The position numbers were made by a program, and so were the translations under genes. Below the pieces are notes generated by a model. It saw only the letters and a list, made by a program, of their open reading frames with translations, did not search any database and was not told the origin of the DNA. Below, piece by piece: positions 1 to 11,658 of a stretch of 64,000 bases of DNA (position 1 is its first letter; each line of letters begins with the position of its first letter). The DNA comes from Trema orientale (taxonomy: Eukaryota; Streptophyta; Magnoliopsida; Rosales; Cannabaceae): NCBI GenBank assembly GCA_002914845.1, contig JXTC01000033.1, positions 1,393,608 to 1,457,607 on the forward strand, given 5' to 3'.

Positions 1-1091
1 CACTTGTTTGATGGTGAGACAGTGAGGGTCATCCTCTATTTTCCTTCCATAGTCTCTCCACCAACTTCATCTAGCATGTGGTATTGGGCTCTTATGAGGT
101 CGGATGAGCTCTTTGTAAAGATTTTATTTCAGGCATGAGCGTATAACTACTTTTCTCTTCCAGTTGATAAGTTATGGGGTGCCTTGTGGAAGAGGAAGTT
201 ACATCCTCACTATAAAAATCCTTATTTGCATTTGGCTCACAACATTCTCCCAACGAGAGTGAAGTTGAATTCTATTTTTGAGGTGGTTGATACTCGGTGT
301 GTGCCTCAAAGGAGGTAGACGAGAATGTGCTGCATTTGATTTGGGAGTGTACGGTAGTAAAACAACTCTTATTTGCTTCATTTTGGGGGATTCACACTGA
401 CGCCGTGGCTTTGACTTGAGCTTGGATTGGTGTGAGAAGCTAGTAAATAGAGGTCTGGTGCCTAAGGATGACCCTTCCTTTAAAGAATTTGTTCTATTTG
501 CTACCTTGTATGTGGAATCAATCTGGAAGAAGAGGAACTCAATTATTCATGGAGGAACTATGAGGACGTTTGAAGTCATTCATACGTCTCTTACTTCTTC
601 CTTTTTCTGTTACAGAGAGCCAATTTTGTAGGGGAAGGGTGAAAAGCTTGACAAACAATTGAAATGACTCCCTCCTCTGCCATGTTGGGTTAAAGTCAAT
701 GTGGATGCGGCGGTATGTAATGTCCTTAGTGTCGATGTCTTCACGAAAAAGCTCTTGCATTGATCCCCTGTTTGCGAAAGTGTCAATGTTCCTAGTTGGG
801 TCAGAGCTTGCTCGTAATAGAGGGTGGAAGTTTGTGGTGCTTGAATTAGACTGCGAGGTTCTGGTTAATTATTGGTATGATCAACAGGAAATCTCGTGGA
901 TAATTGTGTCAATTCTAGCCCAGGCTCACACCTTACTGCCATATTTTGATAATGTTGTTATTTATTTTATTCCTCGGTTTTGTGACTATTTTGCTCACAA
1001 TATTGTTGGGTGGCTTTGTGCCACTGATATTAATACTCTTACTGATATTTCGATAGTCCTTAGCAGTATTTGTCAAGACCATTGTTCTTGA
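1..1091 (+). pseudogene. LINE retrotransposon 3' fragment (zinc-binding RT region and RNase H-like)
   Basis: Broken reading frames resemble the C-terminal part of plant LINE ORF2. Around 185-320 a conceptual reading gives the zf-RVT pattern (LWKRKL, then LAHNILPTRVKL). Around 416-560 comes the usual linker with WKKRN and SIIHGG. From about 690 there is a KVNVDAA start of an RNase H-like domain, followed near 800-900 by a stretch with LELDCEVLVNYW. Stops and frame changes interrupt it (frames switch near 320, 631 and 700), so it is not functional. The 5' part lies outside the window. The alternative is a captured non-LTR RNase H pseudogene; the domain order favours a LINE. Confidence 0.65.
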
Positions 1092-1646
1092 TTGTATCTG
1101 ATTTTCAACATGTAATATTATACATCCATATAGTATGATTTAAATAAATTACATGACAATAGTCAATAGCTAAACGAAGTTTCTCTAATAAATTAAATAA
1201 ATATACAAAAAAAGTCCTTGAATTAACAATTAGTGATGATAATGTATTTTTTATTTAAAATTGAGAATTTAAAAAAAAAAAAAATAAGCGGTATTCTCAA
1301 ACCTTAGAAACTTGCCTACAAATCTGAAAGAATAGAATTTTTTAAACTACTCGGCTATGCTTTTTTCCTTCCATTTAACTTTTAATATTGTTAATAGTTT
1401 TTAATAAAAATGATATTATTGTCACTAAGTAGTTAATTAAGGACTTTTTTTTTGGACATTTATTTGATTCAAGGACCAACTAATTGAAGAATCCATGTAC
1501 CTAGAGTGCCATAAACCCTATAATTTAACTCACACATATATATTAATTAATATATATATTTATAAATTATGTGTCAAACGAGTCGACCCAATTTTGTTCG
1601 CATTTTTTAATTTCAACCATATGTTGTAAAACAATTGTCTCATGTC
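1092..1646. other. AT-rich spacer, no gene seen
   Basis: AT-rich DNA between the LINE remnant and the Copia element, with short A and T runs and an AT-alternating stretch near 1533-1565. I see no coding or RNA signal. The last bases, CGTAT at 1647-1651, are the target-site duplication of the next element. Confidence 0.6.
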
Positions 1647-1651
1647 CGTAT
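1647..1651. repeat. Target-site duplication CGTAT, left copy (right copy 13023-13027)
   Basis: The five bases before the 5' LTR equal the five after the 3' LTR, the length expected for Copia integration. The match confirms that both LTRs belong to one insertion and that the outer ends are intact. Confidence 0.85.
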
Positions 1652-2979
1652 TATTGACTCATGCTTTGTATCATCAATCACACACTCTTATTTTGAAGTT
1701 AACAAATATATGATTAAGAACTAATAATCTACTTGAGTGTGTAGCAAGTTAAATTGAAATGATCACAAAACATTCAAGATGGATTATAGAAAAGAGCTTG
1801 AAGACAAAGTTCAAAGTTATAAGACTTAGACTAGCAAAAGTTATATACTTAGTTCTTGTGTTTGAATATTTGTCTACATATAATATGATCTTAATGGCTC
1901 AAATTTTTCATAAAATTGGAATTTTTCAAAGCAAAAATGCCAAACCTGTTTATCTCAAATTAAAATATGAAATTTATTTTACACAAGCTTTTAAATGATT
2001 TGTGAATTTCTATAGTTCCTATATTACATATTAAATCAATTTATAAAGTCACATTTTGAAAATAATTGAAAAAGACTTAAAATAAAATTCAAAAAACTAC
2101 TCTGGACAGAATCGGTAGACCGATTCCCCTGCATTTCTTTAACTGTTTTTCAAATTCGACCGTTACAACCGCATTTTCAACGGCTAGTATTTTCAGTCGA
2201 CCGAAAGTAGTTTTTCGATCTGCCGAAAATGACATATTATCTGTCAAACGGTCTAAAAGGGCTAGTTTTCATTCAAATCTATATATAGAAGCTTTTCTAA
2301 CACTTGAAACAACTTTTGAACATTCCTACATTGCTTTAAACATACTTTCAAGTTATTCAAATCATCTTTTGTGAATCAAACTTTCAAATCCACTTTTTCA
2401 CAAAAATCAATTGAGCCAAACTAGATCATATCCTGTGTTTTCACTTATTCTCTCTAGGCTACCTTGTATCAATCTTTTTATTAGAGATATTCTAGTTGAA
2501 TGTTTCAACAAAATAAAAATCAAATTGTATTTGTGAGGTGAGGTTGACACCGAATTCATAAATAACTTGGTTTAGGTGAGATTGGCACCAGAGTCTAAAC
2601 AATTCGAGCTAGGTGTGATAGAGCTGGATTCAATCCAATTGTAATGGCAATAGTGTGCCTAAGATGAAAGCACTCGTTGTGTAAAAGGGACGGTCAAGCC
2701 TATTGCCTTGATCCGATATTGGAAAGCTCGAAGCAGGTTGCCAAGAGCCGGGGACGTAGACAAACCGTCGTGTTTATTGAACCTCATAAAAAATAGTGCT
2801 TGCATTTCTCTATCCCTATCCTTTTAATTTATTTATCTTGCGCTTGTACATGCAATTTAGGTATTTTTACTTGTAATTGCTTTTACTTGCTAAATTTACT
2901 TGTTTGTCAAGAAAAATTTGCAAAAATTTTTAAAACCTAATTCACTTCCTCTCTTGGGTTAGCTAATCTTGGGCTAACA
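1652..2979 (+). repeat. 5' LTR of the Copia element
   Basis: Aligns along its length with 11673-13022. It ends in CTAACA. It starts TATTGACTC where the 3' copy starts TGTTGACTC, so the canonical TG has become TA. A small open frame at 1759-1998 recurs in both LTRs but has no protein resemblance. Around 2107-2232 it carries short palindromic motifs (TCGACCGAAA and CGATCTGCCGAAAA types) that recur in the internal spacer. Confidence 0.9.
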
Positions 2980-2980
2980 A

Positions 2981-2998
2981 TTGGTATTAGACCGTGGT
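2981..2998 (+). promoter_or_regulatory. Primer-binding site, degenerate tRNA-iMet type
   Basis: The sequence TTGGTATTAGACCGTGG directly follows the 5' LTR. It resembles the plant initiator-Met primer site (TGGTATCAGAGC) with substitutions. Position and similarity support the call; the mismatches are likely decay. Confidence 0.7.
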
Positions 2999-3030
2999 GC
3001 TCAAATTTTTAAAACTTAACTGTTTTTGAG

Positions 3031-4657
3031 ATGGCTAGTCCGAGTAACTTTTCTTTTCAGTATGAAGGATTGTCTCCATCTAAACCAACATTTTTTAATG
3101 GATATGATTTTAACTATTGGAGAAGTCGCATGGACACTTATCTTAGGTCCATTGACTTTGATTTATGGTATATTGTTACTAAAGGCTCCTTAAAAATAAC
3201 TAAAATAGTTGATGGTAGAGAAGTTGAAAAAGACATAAAAGAATATGATGAAAAAGATAAAATCAACTTCACCAAAAATGGTAGAGCTAAGAATATTCTT
3301 ATGTGTGGCTTAGATAGGAATATTTATAATAATGTTAAAAAAGCTAGGGATACTCATGAATTATGGAATATGCTTGAAGTGTCTTATCAAGGAACTAGCT
3401 CTAAGAAAGAAACTAGAATCAATATTTTTACTAGAAACTATGAGTTGATTAAAATGGAAAAAGATGAATCTATATATCAAATGTTTACTAGATTCACAAC
3501 TATTATTAACTCTCTTGGTGCTCTAGAAAAAATATTTCCAAATGGTGAGTAGAATTTTTAGAAGTCTTCCTCGAGCATATAGAAGCAAGATGGTGGCTAT
3601 TTAAGAAGCTAAGGATCTAAGCAAACTCCCATTTGAAAAACTTATGGGTTCTCTTATAATCCATGTAATTCTTATGAAAGAAACAAATGACGATGAAGGA
3701 TAGGAGAAGAAAAAGAAAGGAATAACTCTCAAAGTTGCCATGCAAAAAAAACAATGAAGAAGAAGAAGACTTTGCGGATAGTGAACTTGAAGACATTGCC
3801 TTACTTACCAAAAGATATAAGAAGCATTTAAACTTTAAAAAGAAGAATTTCAAGAAGAATACAAAAGACAATGACTTTCGAGAGAAGAAAATGAAGAATG
3901 ATCTGGTAAGCAATAGCAACTACTGGTTTAGATTTCTGCTATATTATAAGACTAAACAAGTTTATTGAAAGAAAAATGAAGAAACGCTCGTCCAAGATTT
4001 CGAGAACCTAGCTTCTCCCAGAGCAAAGCTCTACAATCTCATTACCCAAAAAGATACCCTCCCCTAACTCTTTTCTCTTACTATAAAGACACTACCTTCT
4101 AACAAACTAACAACCATGACGTCACTCCCCCACAACTCTTCTGAATCTTCTAGAGATTACTTAGCCCAATTCTACCCTTAACCTCCAATCACTCTACGCA
4201 GCTTCTTGGTAGCCACCTCCTTGCGCCGCCCCACCCGCTTTCTTTCTCTTAGCATATGTGAAGCGCATTGGAGGTCTATCATGATCCCATCACTTGCTTT
4301 GAATGCAAGAAGCTGGGTCACATGAAGAATGAAAGTCCCTTGAGAAGAAAAATGAAGAAGAAGGCAATGAAGGCCACTTGGGACGATAGTGAAGAAGAAG
4401 AATCCGAAGGAGAAGAAGAAGAAGAAATTGCCAACATATGCTTCATGGCAATAAAAAATGAGGTAAGCTCACTTGAATCCAAAAGTAAATTTCATAATGT
4501 TAGTGATACTAGTAGTGATTTTAGTGAGAATGATAGTGATTGTGATTTATCATATGGAAATTTATTGAGTGATTTCAATGATTTACACAAAAACTATGAA
4601 AAACTCATTTTCAAAACAATATTCTTAAAAAGGAAATTCTTAGTTTATCAAAAATAG
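3031..4657 (+). pseudogene. Copia gag remnant (UBN2-type capsid, CCHC knuckle)
   Basis: The first open part (3031-3552, 173 codons) begins MASPSNFSFQYEGLSPSKP and shows the FNGYDFNYWRSRM motif of DUF4219/UBN2 gag. Frames then break near 3552 and 3640. The zinc knuckle is read at about 4286-4330 as CFECKKLGHMKNES, where the last cysteine of CX2CX4HX4C is serine. An acidic linker rich in E and S follows (about 4380-4440). Between about 3930 and 4262 the frame is interrupted by sequence that does not read as gag. The product would be a nucleocapsid precursor; this copy is dead. Confidence 0.8.
3930..4262. other. Unidentified segment interrupting Copia gag
   Basis: Between the lysine-rich end of the capsid region and the zinc knuckle lies about 330 bp of more C-rich sequence with no gag resemblance. 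It has many short pyrimidine runs, and a loose open stretch near 3970-4050 reads ENLASPRAKLYNL. I found no clear terminal repeats or target duplication. It could be a small insertion or a rearranged piece; limits are approximate. Confidence 0.4.
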
Positions 4658-5059
4658 TTAATGAATTTACAATAGAAAAGGAAGTGAAATTACTTTGTAC
4701 TAATTGTGATGTTTTGTCAAAAGAAAATATTTCCTTAAATGACAAGATTTTAGACTTGATCAAAATTGTCCATAAATTTTCTAATAGAAAGAAAAATTTT
4801 GATATGATGCTTAGTGGACAAAAATGCATTTTTGACAAATGAGGTATTGGGTACAAATCTTCTATAAAATAAAAATACCTCAAAAACTAATTTGTGAAAG
4901 CTAGTACTAGTAATACCAAGCACACTTGTACTTGTTGTAATCAAGATAGACATACTAGTTTTTCATGCTTTGTGAAGAAAAATGCATATTTTGGTGGAAA
5001 ACTAGCTTGGGTACTAAAAGAATCTAGAACTAACACTCAATGATCCAAATTAATATGGG

Positions 5060-5362
5060 TACCAAAAATTAAAGTTTGATTCTCACTTATAGGTACAAAA
5101 GAAGAAGAACTTTTGGTTATTGGATAGTAGCTGCTCCAAACATATGACCGGCGACTATTCTTTGCTTTCACCATTTACAAAAAGAAATGGAGGATATGTC
5201 ATATTTGGAGACAATACCAAATGTAAAATTCTGGGTAGGTAATATTGGTACTGCTTCCTCTCCCATTATAGAAAATATTTTATTTGTTGATAGTCTTAAA
5301 TACAATTTACTTAATATAAGTCAACTTTGTGACAAAGGTTATCGAGTCATTTGGAAAACACA
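5060..5362 (+). pseudogene. Copia protease region
   Basis: A conceptual reading gives FWLLDSSCSKHMTGD at about 5111-5155, the retropepsin active-site region of Copia elements. The catalytic DSG is DSS here. Next, at 5187-5393, a reading with LKYNLLNISQLCDKGYRVI matches the pre-integrase linker. The reading stops making sense at about 5355, where a reverse-oriented LTR interrupts it, and resumes at 6629. The changed active site and the insertion make this protease non-functional. Confidence 0.75.
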
Positions 5363-6628
5363 TGATCACATCATGAACGCAGTGGAAAAATAGCGGATTT
5401 AGGTTTTAAAATTTTTACATGAAAACAGTTTTCATAACCATATTACATGCATATATCATATACAGGATCATATATAACATAAATCAAATCTAGATACACA
5501 AACCCTAGAGATGGGATTAGGGTTTACCTCTTGTAGCGTACTCCTCCTTGATCTCCTTGTAGATGGTGATCAAATCTCCAATCCTAGATCTTCTTGCCTA
5601 TCCTCTTGCCCTTGGTTGATGAGGTGAGTGGGCACCAAGTTGATACCTTTGTCAGAGAACGATCAAGAACACCTTCTTGATCTTTTGGAATACCGGGACA
5701 TGAGATGAGACCGTGAGATGGTAGGAAACTTTTTCTCTCTCACTTAGCCTTGGGTTGGCCGAAATTTCTCTCTTTCTCCCTTTGTAATTTTCGTGTAACA
5801 CACTTAGAATTACTGTGCAGTTTTTTCTCTCATATATCTTATATATATGGGACCAAAAACTGCTAACCCTAGTCCAACTAGGATTGGGCTTATTCTCCAA
5901 TTTAGGCTTAAGGTGTATTTTTATAAATATGTCCAACCCATGAAACTTATTTATAAAAATACCAACTTCTGTGCAGAATCATTATTTTACACAGTTTCAT
6001 GAAACTAATTTCACAAATACCACCAACCAATTAATGAGCTTTATTGAGTTAGACAAGGGACNNNNNNNNNNNNNNNNNNNNNNNNNNNNNNNNNNNNNNN
6101 NNNNNNNNNNNNNNNNNNNNNNNNNNNNNNNNNNNNNNNNNNNNNNNNNNNNNNNNNNNNNNNNNNNNNNNNNNNNNNNNNNNNNNNNNNNNNNNNNNNN
6201 NNNNNNNNNNNNNNNNNNNNNNNNNNNNNNNNNNNNNNNNNNNNNNNNNNNNNNNNNNNNNNNNNNNNNNNNNNNNNNNNNNNNNNNNNNNNNNNNNNNN
6301 NNNNNNNNNNNNNNNNNNNNNNNNNNNNNNNNNNNNNNNNNNNNNNNNNNNNNNNNNNNNNNNNNNNNNNNNNNNNNNNNNNNNNNNNNNNNNNNNNNNN
6401 NNNNNNNNNNNNNNNNNNNNNNNNNNNNNNNNNNNNNNNNNNNNNNNNNNNNNNNNNNNNNNNNNNNNNNNNNNNNNNNNNNNNNNNNNNNNNNNNNNNN
6501 NNNNNNNNNNNNNNNNNNNNNNNNNNNNNNNNNNAATCTAGCAAATATCATAATTGCATATAAGAGAAAGTTGTTTATACTCAAAAGGTATAATTGGAAA
6601 TATGCTTTTTAGGACAAATATCCCAACA
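5363..6628 (-). mobile_element. Solo LTR of another Copia-type family inserted in pol (contains assembly gap)
   Basis: The right edge at 6628 ends TTTGTCCTA-type sequence in reverse: on the minus strand it begins TGTTGGGATATTTGTCC, similar to the TGTTGGGAATATGCCC start of the LTRs at 21396-29343. Near the left edge, on the minus strand, there is a CTGCGTTCATGATG stretch like the CTGCGTTCTTGAT near the 3' end of those LTRs. The Copia protein reading breaks at its left side and resumes at 6629 (DTCSKEIIFEGE), so it is an insertion. I found no convincing 5-bp duplication, so the left limit is uncertain by about 20 bp. Confidence 0.65.
6062..6534. other. Assembly gap (473 N)
   Basis: Unresolved bases inside the inserted LTR. 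Any open frame running through it is an artefact. The true length is unknown. Confidence 0.99.
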
Positions 6629-7729
6629 GATACTTGTTCAAAAGAAATCATTTTTGAAGGAGAAAGAAAAAATAATGTCTATACCATTGATATTGAAAAA
6701 TAATTTAGCCAAGATAAATGTTTTCCGTTTTGAAAGATGATTATTGGCTTTGTCATAGAAGACTAGGACATGCTAGCATGAATACTATTTCCAAACTTTC
6801 AAAGAAAAACCTTGTTAGTGGTATACCTAGTCTACTTTTTAAAAAAGACAAGGTTTGTGATGCATGTCAATTTGGAAAATAAGTAAAAAACTCTTTTAAA
6901 TCCAAAAACGCCATTACTACTTCTAGACCCTTGCAACTACTTCACATAAATTTATTTAGACTATCAAGAGTAGCTAGTCTTGGTGAAAAACACTATACCT
7001 TTATGATAGTTGATAATTTTTCAAGACTAACCTGGGTTCTATTCATTGCTCATAAAAATAATGTTTTAAATATGCTTACTATCTTTTATAAGAAAGTACA
7101 AAATGAAAAAGGCTACACTATCACATCTATTAGAAGTAATCATGGTGGTGAGTTTGAAAATAAAGAAATGGAAGCTTTTTGTTACAAAAATGGTTTTGAT
7201 CATAACTTTTCAGCTCCTAGAACTCCACAACAAAATAAAGTTATAGAGAAAGAATAGAACTCTATAAGAAATGGCACGAAGCATGCTAAATAAAAATAGT
7301 TTACCAAAATATTTTTGGGCCGAAGCGGTTAGTACTGCTTATCATATTATGAATAGAGTTATGATAAGGCCAATTTTGAACAAGACACCTTATGAGCTTT
7401 GGAAAAGTAGAAAACCTAACATTGACTATTTTAAAGTTTTTGGTTGCAAATGTTTTATTTTTAATACTGAAGATAATTTAGGTAAATTTGATTCAAAATC
7501 CGATGTTGGTATTTTTCTTGGTTATTCTACTACTAGTAAGGCCTATAGAGTTTTCAATAAAAGAACATTAGTTGTAAAAGAATCAATGCATGTTATTTTT
7601 GATAAATCTAACACTCTCCATGAGGAGAGAAAATTAGATAATGATAATGTTGTAGGTTTAGAACCAAGCTCAAATGAGTCAAGTGCCAACGAGAAAACTA
7701 ATGAAGAGAATGGCATCCAACTACAATAA
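6629..7729 (+). pseudogene. Copia integrase remnant
   Basis: Reading resumes with the pre-integrase zinc region (LCHRRLGHASMNT at about 6750, then CDACQFGK near 6860). The catalytic core follows at 6931-7257. The DDE aspartates are both changed: HINLF stands where HMDLF is usual, and RSNHGGEF where RSDHGGEF is usual. Each is one G-to-A change. The NGVVER-type glutamate region reads NKVIEKE and then a stop at 7255. The C-terminal GKFDSKSDVGIFLGYS motif lies near 7481-7530 in another frame. Integration activity is impossible from this copy. Confidence 0.85.
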
Positions 7730-7878
7730 GATCTTAAGAAAAGGAAAGCAAAAATGGTAACACTCTTACTCTTCCTCAAGATTTAAAATTCAACTATGCT
7801 CATCCGAAAGACCAAATTCTAGGTGACCCTTTACAAAGAGTCAAAACCAGAGTATCACTTAGAAATATTTGAAATAAC

Positions 7879-9432
7879 ATGGCTTTTATCTCTCAAATTG
7901 AACCAAAAAGTTTTAAAGATGCCGAAAATGATGAATCATGGATTTTAGCCATGCAAGAAGAATTAAATCAATTTAAAAGAAATGATATATGGGAATTAGT
8001 TCCAAGACCTAAAGACCAAGCGGTTATTGGAACTAAATGGGTCTTTAGAAACAAGGTAGATGAGCATATGGTGATTCGGAAAAACAAAGCTAGATTAGTG
8101 GCTGAAGGTTACAATCAAGAAGAAGGTATCGATTATGAAAAAACCTTCACACCCGTAACAAGATTAAAGTCCATAAGGATACTCTTAGCATTTGCTTGTC
8201 ATAAAAATTTCATCCTATACCAAATGGATGTTAAGAGTGCATTTCTAAATGGATACATTTTAGAATAAGTATATGTAGCTCAACCCCCTGGTTTTCAAAA
8301 TCATAAGTATCCAGATCATGTGTTTAAATTGAAAAAGGCTCTTTATGGTTTAAAGCAAGCTCCTAGAGCTTGGTATGATAGATTAAGTAAATTTTTTTAT
8401 TTTAAATGGTTTTACTATGGGAAAAGCGGATACTACTCTTTTTATAAAAAGAAAAAGTGGAGAAATGATTCTAGTTCAAATTTATATTGATGATATTATA
8501 TTTGGTGCTACTAATGATTCTCTTTGCAAAGAATTTTCTAGGTGTATGCACAGTGAGTTTGAGATGAGCATGATGGGAGGACTTAATTTCTTCCATGGAC
8601 TTCAAATCAAACAAAGCAAAAAAGACATTTTCATCAATCAATCTAAGTACATTAAGGATATGCTAAAGAAGTTTGATATGGAGAACTCCAAGTCAATGAG
8701 AACACCTATGAGCTCTTCAATCAAGCTTGACAAAGACGAAAATGGTAAAGCAGTAGATATCACCAAGTATCGAGGTATGATCAGCTCACTTCTTTACTTA
8801 ACAGCTAGTAGACCAGATATAATGTTTAATTTTTGTCTATGTGCTAGATTTCAATCTAATCCTAAGGAATCACATCTTAGTGAAGTAAAATGTATCTTGA
8901 AATATTTGTATGGCACTATGAATTTAGGATTATGGTATCCAAAAGACACATACTTTAACATTACTAGTTTTTCAAATGCGGATTATGCCGGTTGTCAAAC
9001 CGACTGCAAGAGTACTAGTGGCACTTGTCATTTTCTTGGTTATTCACTTGTGTCATGGTTTAGTAAGAAACAAAATTATGTTGCCCTTTCTACTACTGAA
9101 GCTGAATATCTCTGTTGGTAGTTATTGTGCTCAAATTCTTTAAATGAAACAAACTCTAATGGATTTTGGAATGAATTATGATCATGTACCCATTAAATGT
9201 GATAATACTAGTGCCATTAATTTGTCCAAAAATCTAATTTTGTATTCATGTACTAAGCATATTAATATCAAACATCATTTTCTTCGTGATCATATCCAAA
9301 AAAGTAACATTGTACTTAAGTTTGTGTGCACGGAAAAATAACTTGCTGATATTTTCACCAAACCTCTCAACGAGGGTCATTTTTGCTTGATTCGAAGAGA
9401 ACTTAGTATGATTAATCATAATGAGCTTCATT
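7879..9432 (+). pseudogene. Copia reverse transcriptase and RNase H remnant
   Basis: Three open parts (7879-8268, 8417-9121, 9144-9341) cover RT and RNase H. Seen in order: [45 protein letters not shown], the YIDD catalytic box near 8482-8493, then ADYAGCQTDCKSTSG and STTEAEY of RNase H, CDNTSAI, and ADIFTKPL at the end. Stops at about 8266 and 9119 and frame changes disrupt it. The YIDD box itself is intact. Frames used are 1, 2 and 3 in turn, so indels are involved as well as substitutions. Confidence 0.88.
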
Positions 9433-9976
9433 GATCCTTTATGTGCTTAATAGTTGCTTGATTTGTTGCTTTTGTTTACTAAATTGTTGATTTAATTGTT
9501 TCTCATAATTGGTTGCATCAAATCTATCGTTTTCAAACTTGTTCTTAACTGAAATTTGCCGAAACAGAGTTTTCAGCAGGTCGAAAACTTTTTCGGTCTG
9601 CCGAAAGACTGTCCTGAAAAGGACAGTCTCTCTACCAGAATCGGCAGACTGAAAACACGTTTTCGGTCTGCCGAAAATGTGCTGATTCGCGTATATTTGA
9701 ACGTTTTCATGATTTTTTCTCTCACCTTTCTCACTTTCTCTCAACCAAAACTCTCTCTCTCTTTCTCATCCTAAAAACTATCTCTTCTCATTCCCACTCA
9801 ATTTTCTCTCTAAATCTTTCAATTTTCTCCCAACCAGAGTTGATTTCATCGTTTTTCTACTCTTAATCTTTGGGTTTCACGTTCTTTTTGCATCCAAATC
9901 AGTTTTATCATTCTCTCAAACCCTAGAATCCGAAATTCCTCGTGTTTGTATTTTCTATTTGTCATCTTTTGATCTG
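9433..9976. other. Spacer between Copia pol and third ORF, with palindromic motifs
   Basis: No coding signal. At 9561-9681 it holds several copies of a short palindrome of the form TTTCGGTCTGCCGAAA, a hairpin-forming GTCCTGAAAAGGAC, and AGAATCGGCAGAC. Related motifs occur in both LTRs near 2107-2232 and 12120-12272. The 3' part (9715-9840) is CT-rich, as in a plant leader. Confidence 0.6.
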
Positions 9977-11110
9977 ATGGCTCCTAAAAGAGAAAATCTA
10001 AGGCGTAAGGGCAAGGAAATCCATCCCGAGGAGTCTGAATAACGCACTAAGGCAAGGTTAGACATTCCTCTCTTAAAATCTCCTACTATTATGTATAGAT
10101 ACAAAGAATTGTTTTATAAGAAGGGCATTATTTGGGGTAGAACTTTCAATTTCAGAGACCTAGCACATGTAAAATTCCCTGATTACATTGAAAACATGGG
10201 TTGGACTGAATTCTGCTCCATTAAGGAGACAGGATATCCTAGGTTAGTCAGAGGTTTTTATGCCAGTGCCAATATCTCTAGGGGTCAACATGCAATCTAT
10301 GGTTCCCTTAAGGGAATAGGTTTTGAAATTACAGAAAAACTCCTCGCTGATATTCTGAATTTAACTTTGGGTGGTTATAAATTTTCTATTACCAACACTT
10401 GGCCTATAATTGAGGATTTTAACTCTCAACAAGCCTTACTCCGAGTCTGTTCCTCTGACAGCTTCCAACCCAAGCCTCGTGTCACTGACCTTACTCTAGA
10501 GTCTCGGATTCTCTTTCAGTTTGTGTCTCCGAACATGATTCCTATGGCTGGTCATAGGGATACATCCACTTTCTGTGATATCTGTTTTGTTGATTCCATT
10601 CTTGTTTGGAGAAAGCTGGACTTACCTTTCTTTATCCCTCATGAGATGATCAATGCTATAGAGGATATGAGATCCTCTCTTCCCTATGGTTTCTTACTCA
10701 CTCGCATCTTCCAATATTTCAACATCCCAAACATTGATGGGGCCGAACGTAAACCTTGGACCATAGATGATGAGATCAATAACAAGACATTCAGTCTTAT
10801 GGGTTTCAGTTTTATCAACAATGAATGTTTGGCCAAAACCAAGCTAGGACATGATCAAGGAATGGGCACTTAACAGGAAGCTGGTGGTAGTGGTGCCAAA
10901 GCTGTTACTAGCACTGCTGAAGGTGCTCTTGAGGGCACTCATGCCGAGGAGGCTCTTGCATAACAATTTAACTACACTGAGGCCTTCAACAGCCTGTTAG
11001 AACGTCTCAACACAATCTAGCTGGACATCCAGCGTCTACATGACACTGAGCTTGAGCATTTCCAGATTCTTTCAGCTGATGCCAACTCAGTTCGACAATA
11101 TCAAGAACGA
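9977..11110 (+). pseudogene. Third ORF of the Copia element, plant transposon-protein domain
   Basis: An ATG at 9977 starts MAPKRENLRRKGKEI; a TAA follows at about 10039. The main open part runs 10091-10873 (260 codons) and reads like the 'putative plant transposon protein' domain found in many plant repeats: FYKKGIIWGR, YIENMGWTEF, PRLVRGFYA, IYGSLKGIGFEI, then LPYGFLLTRIF. Beyond 10873 the frame continues with an alanine- and glutamine-rich tail and further TAA/TAG stops, most explainable as C-to-T changes of Gln codons. SIRE-type elements carry an env-like ORF here. I see no signal peptide or clear membrane segment, so I do not call it envelope. Function unknown. Confidence 0.65.
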
Positions 11111-11370
11111 TAGTTCCAGATTATTCAAGATCTGCAGGACGAGATGATATGGATGATACAGTCTTTTTTGAGCGTTTTCCTCTTCCTTAGATCTTTTTGT
11201 TTTGTGCTTCATGCTTTTTCACTTTGGTCTTTTATTTTGGTTATTTCATGTATGAACTTTATGTTTATTTATTTTCTATTCTTGCATTTCAATGTATGAA
11301 CTCCTTGTTTGCTTTACATTGGATATTATATTTGCTTTACTCTTTCCTCTTATGGATTTCTTTTTGATGA

Positions 11371-11388
11371 TATCAAAAGGGGGAGAAG
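11371..11388 (+). promoter_or_regulatory. Upstream polypurine tract
   Basis: AAAAGGGGGAGAAG follows a GATGATATC stretch, about 290 bp before the 3' LTR. It resembles the tract at the LTR border and may be a second plus-strand priming site. Confidence 0.55.
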
Positions 11389-11658
11389 AATGTGTGTGAT
11401 GTGATTTAAATCATTTCAATTGGTATCAACTTGATTTCTATGCTTTCTTCACACAATTGGTATGAGCTAAATTATTCACAATTGGTATCCATAAGCAACA
11501 TATTCAAAATAATCATATTCTATAAGTTTAAGGCGGAGTTTTACTCTCTTTGTATTAAGCATATTTTGAGGGAGAGCTTTTTAAAGTTTAGTACGGATGC
11601 TCCTCTCTACTTATTTTGCATTCATTACTTGTTTTTAAATCAAATATTTGTTATCATC

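Noticed and set aside
1759..1998. Small ORF repeated in both Copia LTRs (also 11807-12037)
   Set aside because: It is shared only because the LTRs are copies; there is no start context or family resemblance.
5971..6612. Long open frames on both strands across the N run
   Set aside because: They exist only because N codons are not read as stops; the real flanking sequence is retroelement LTR.
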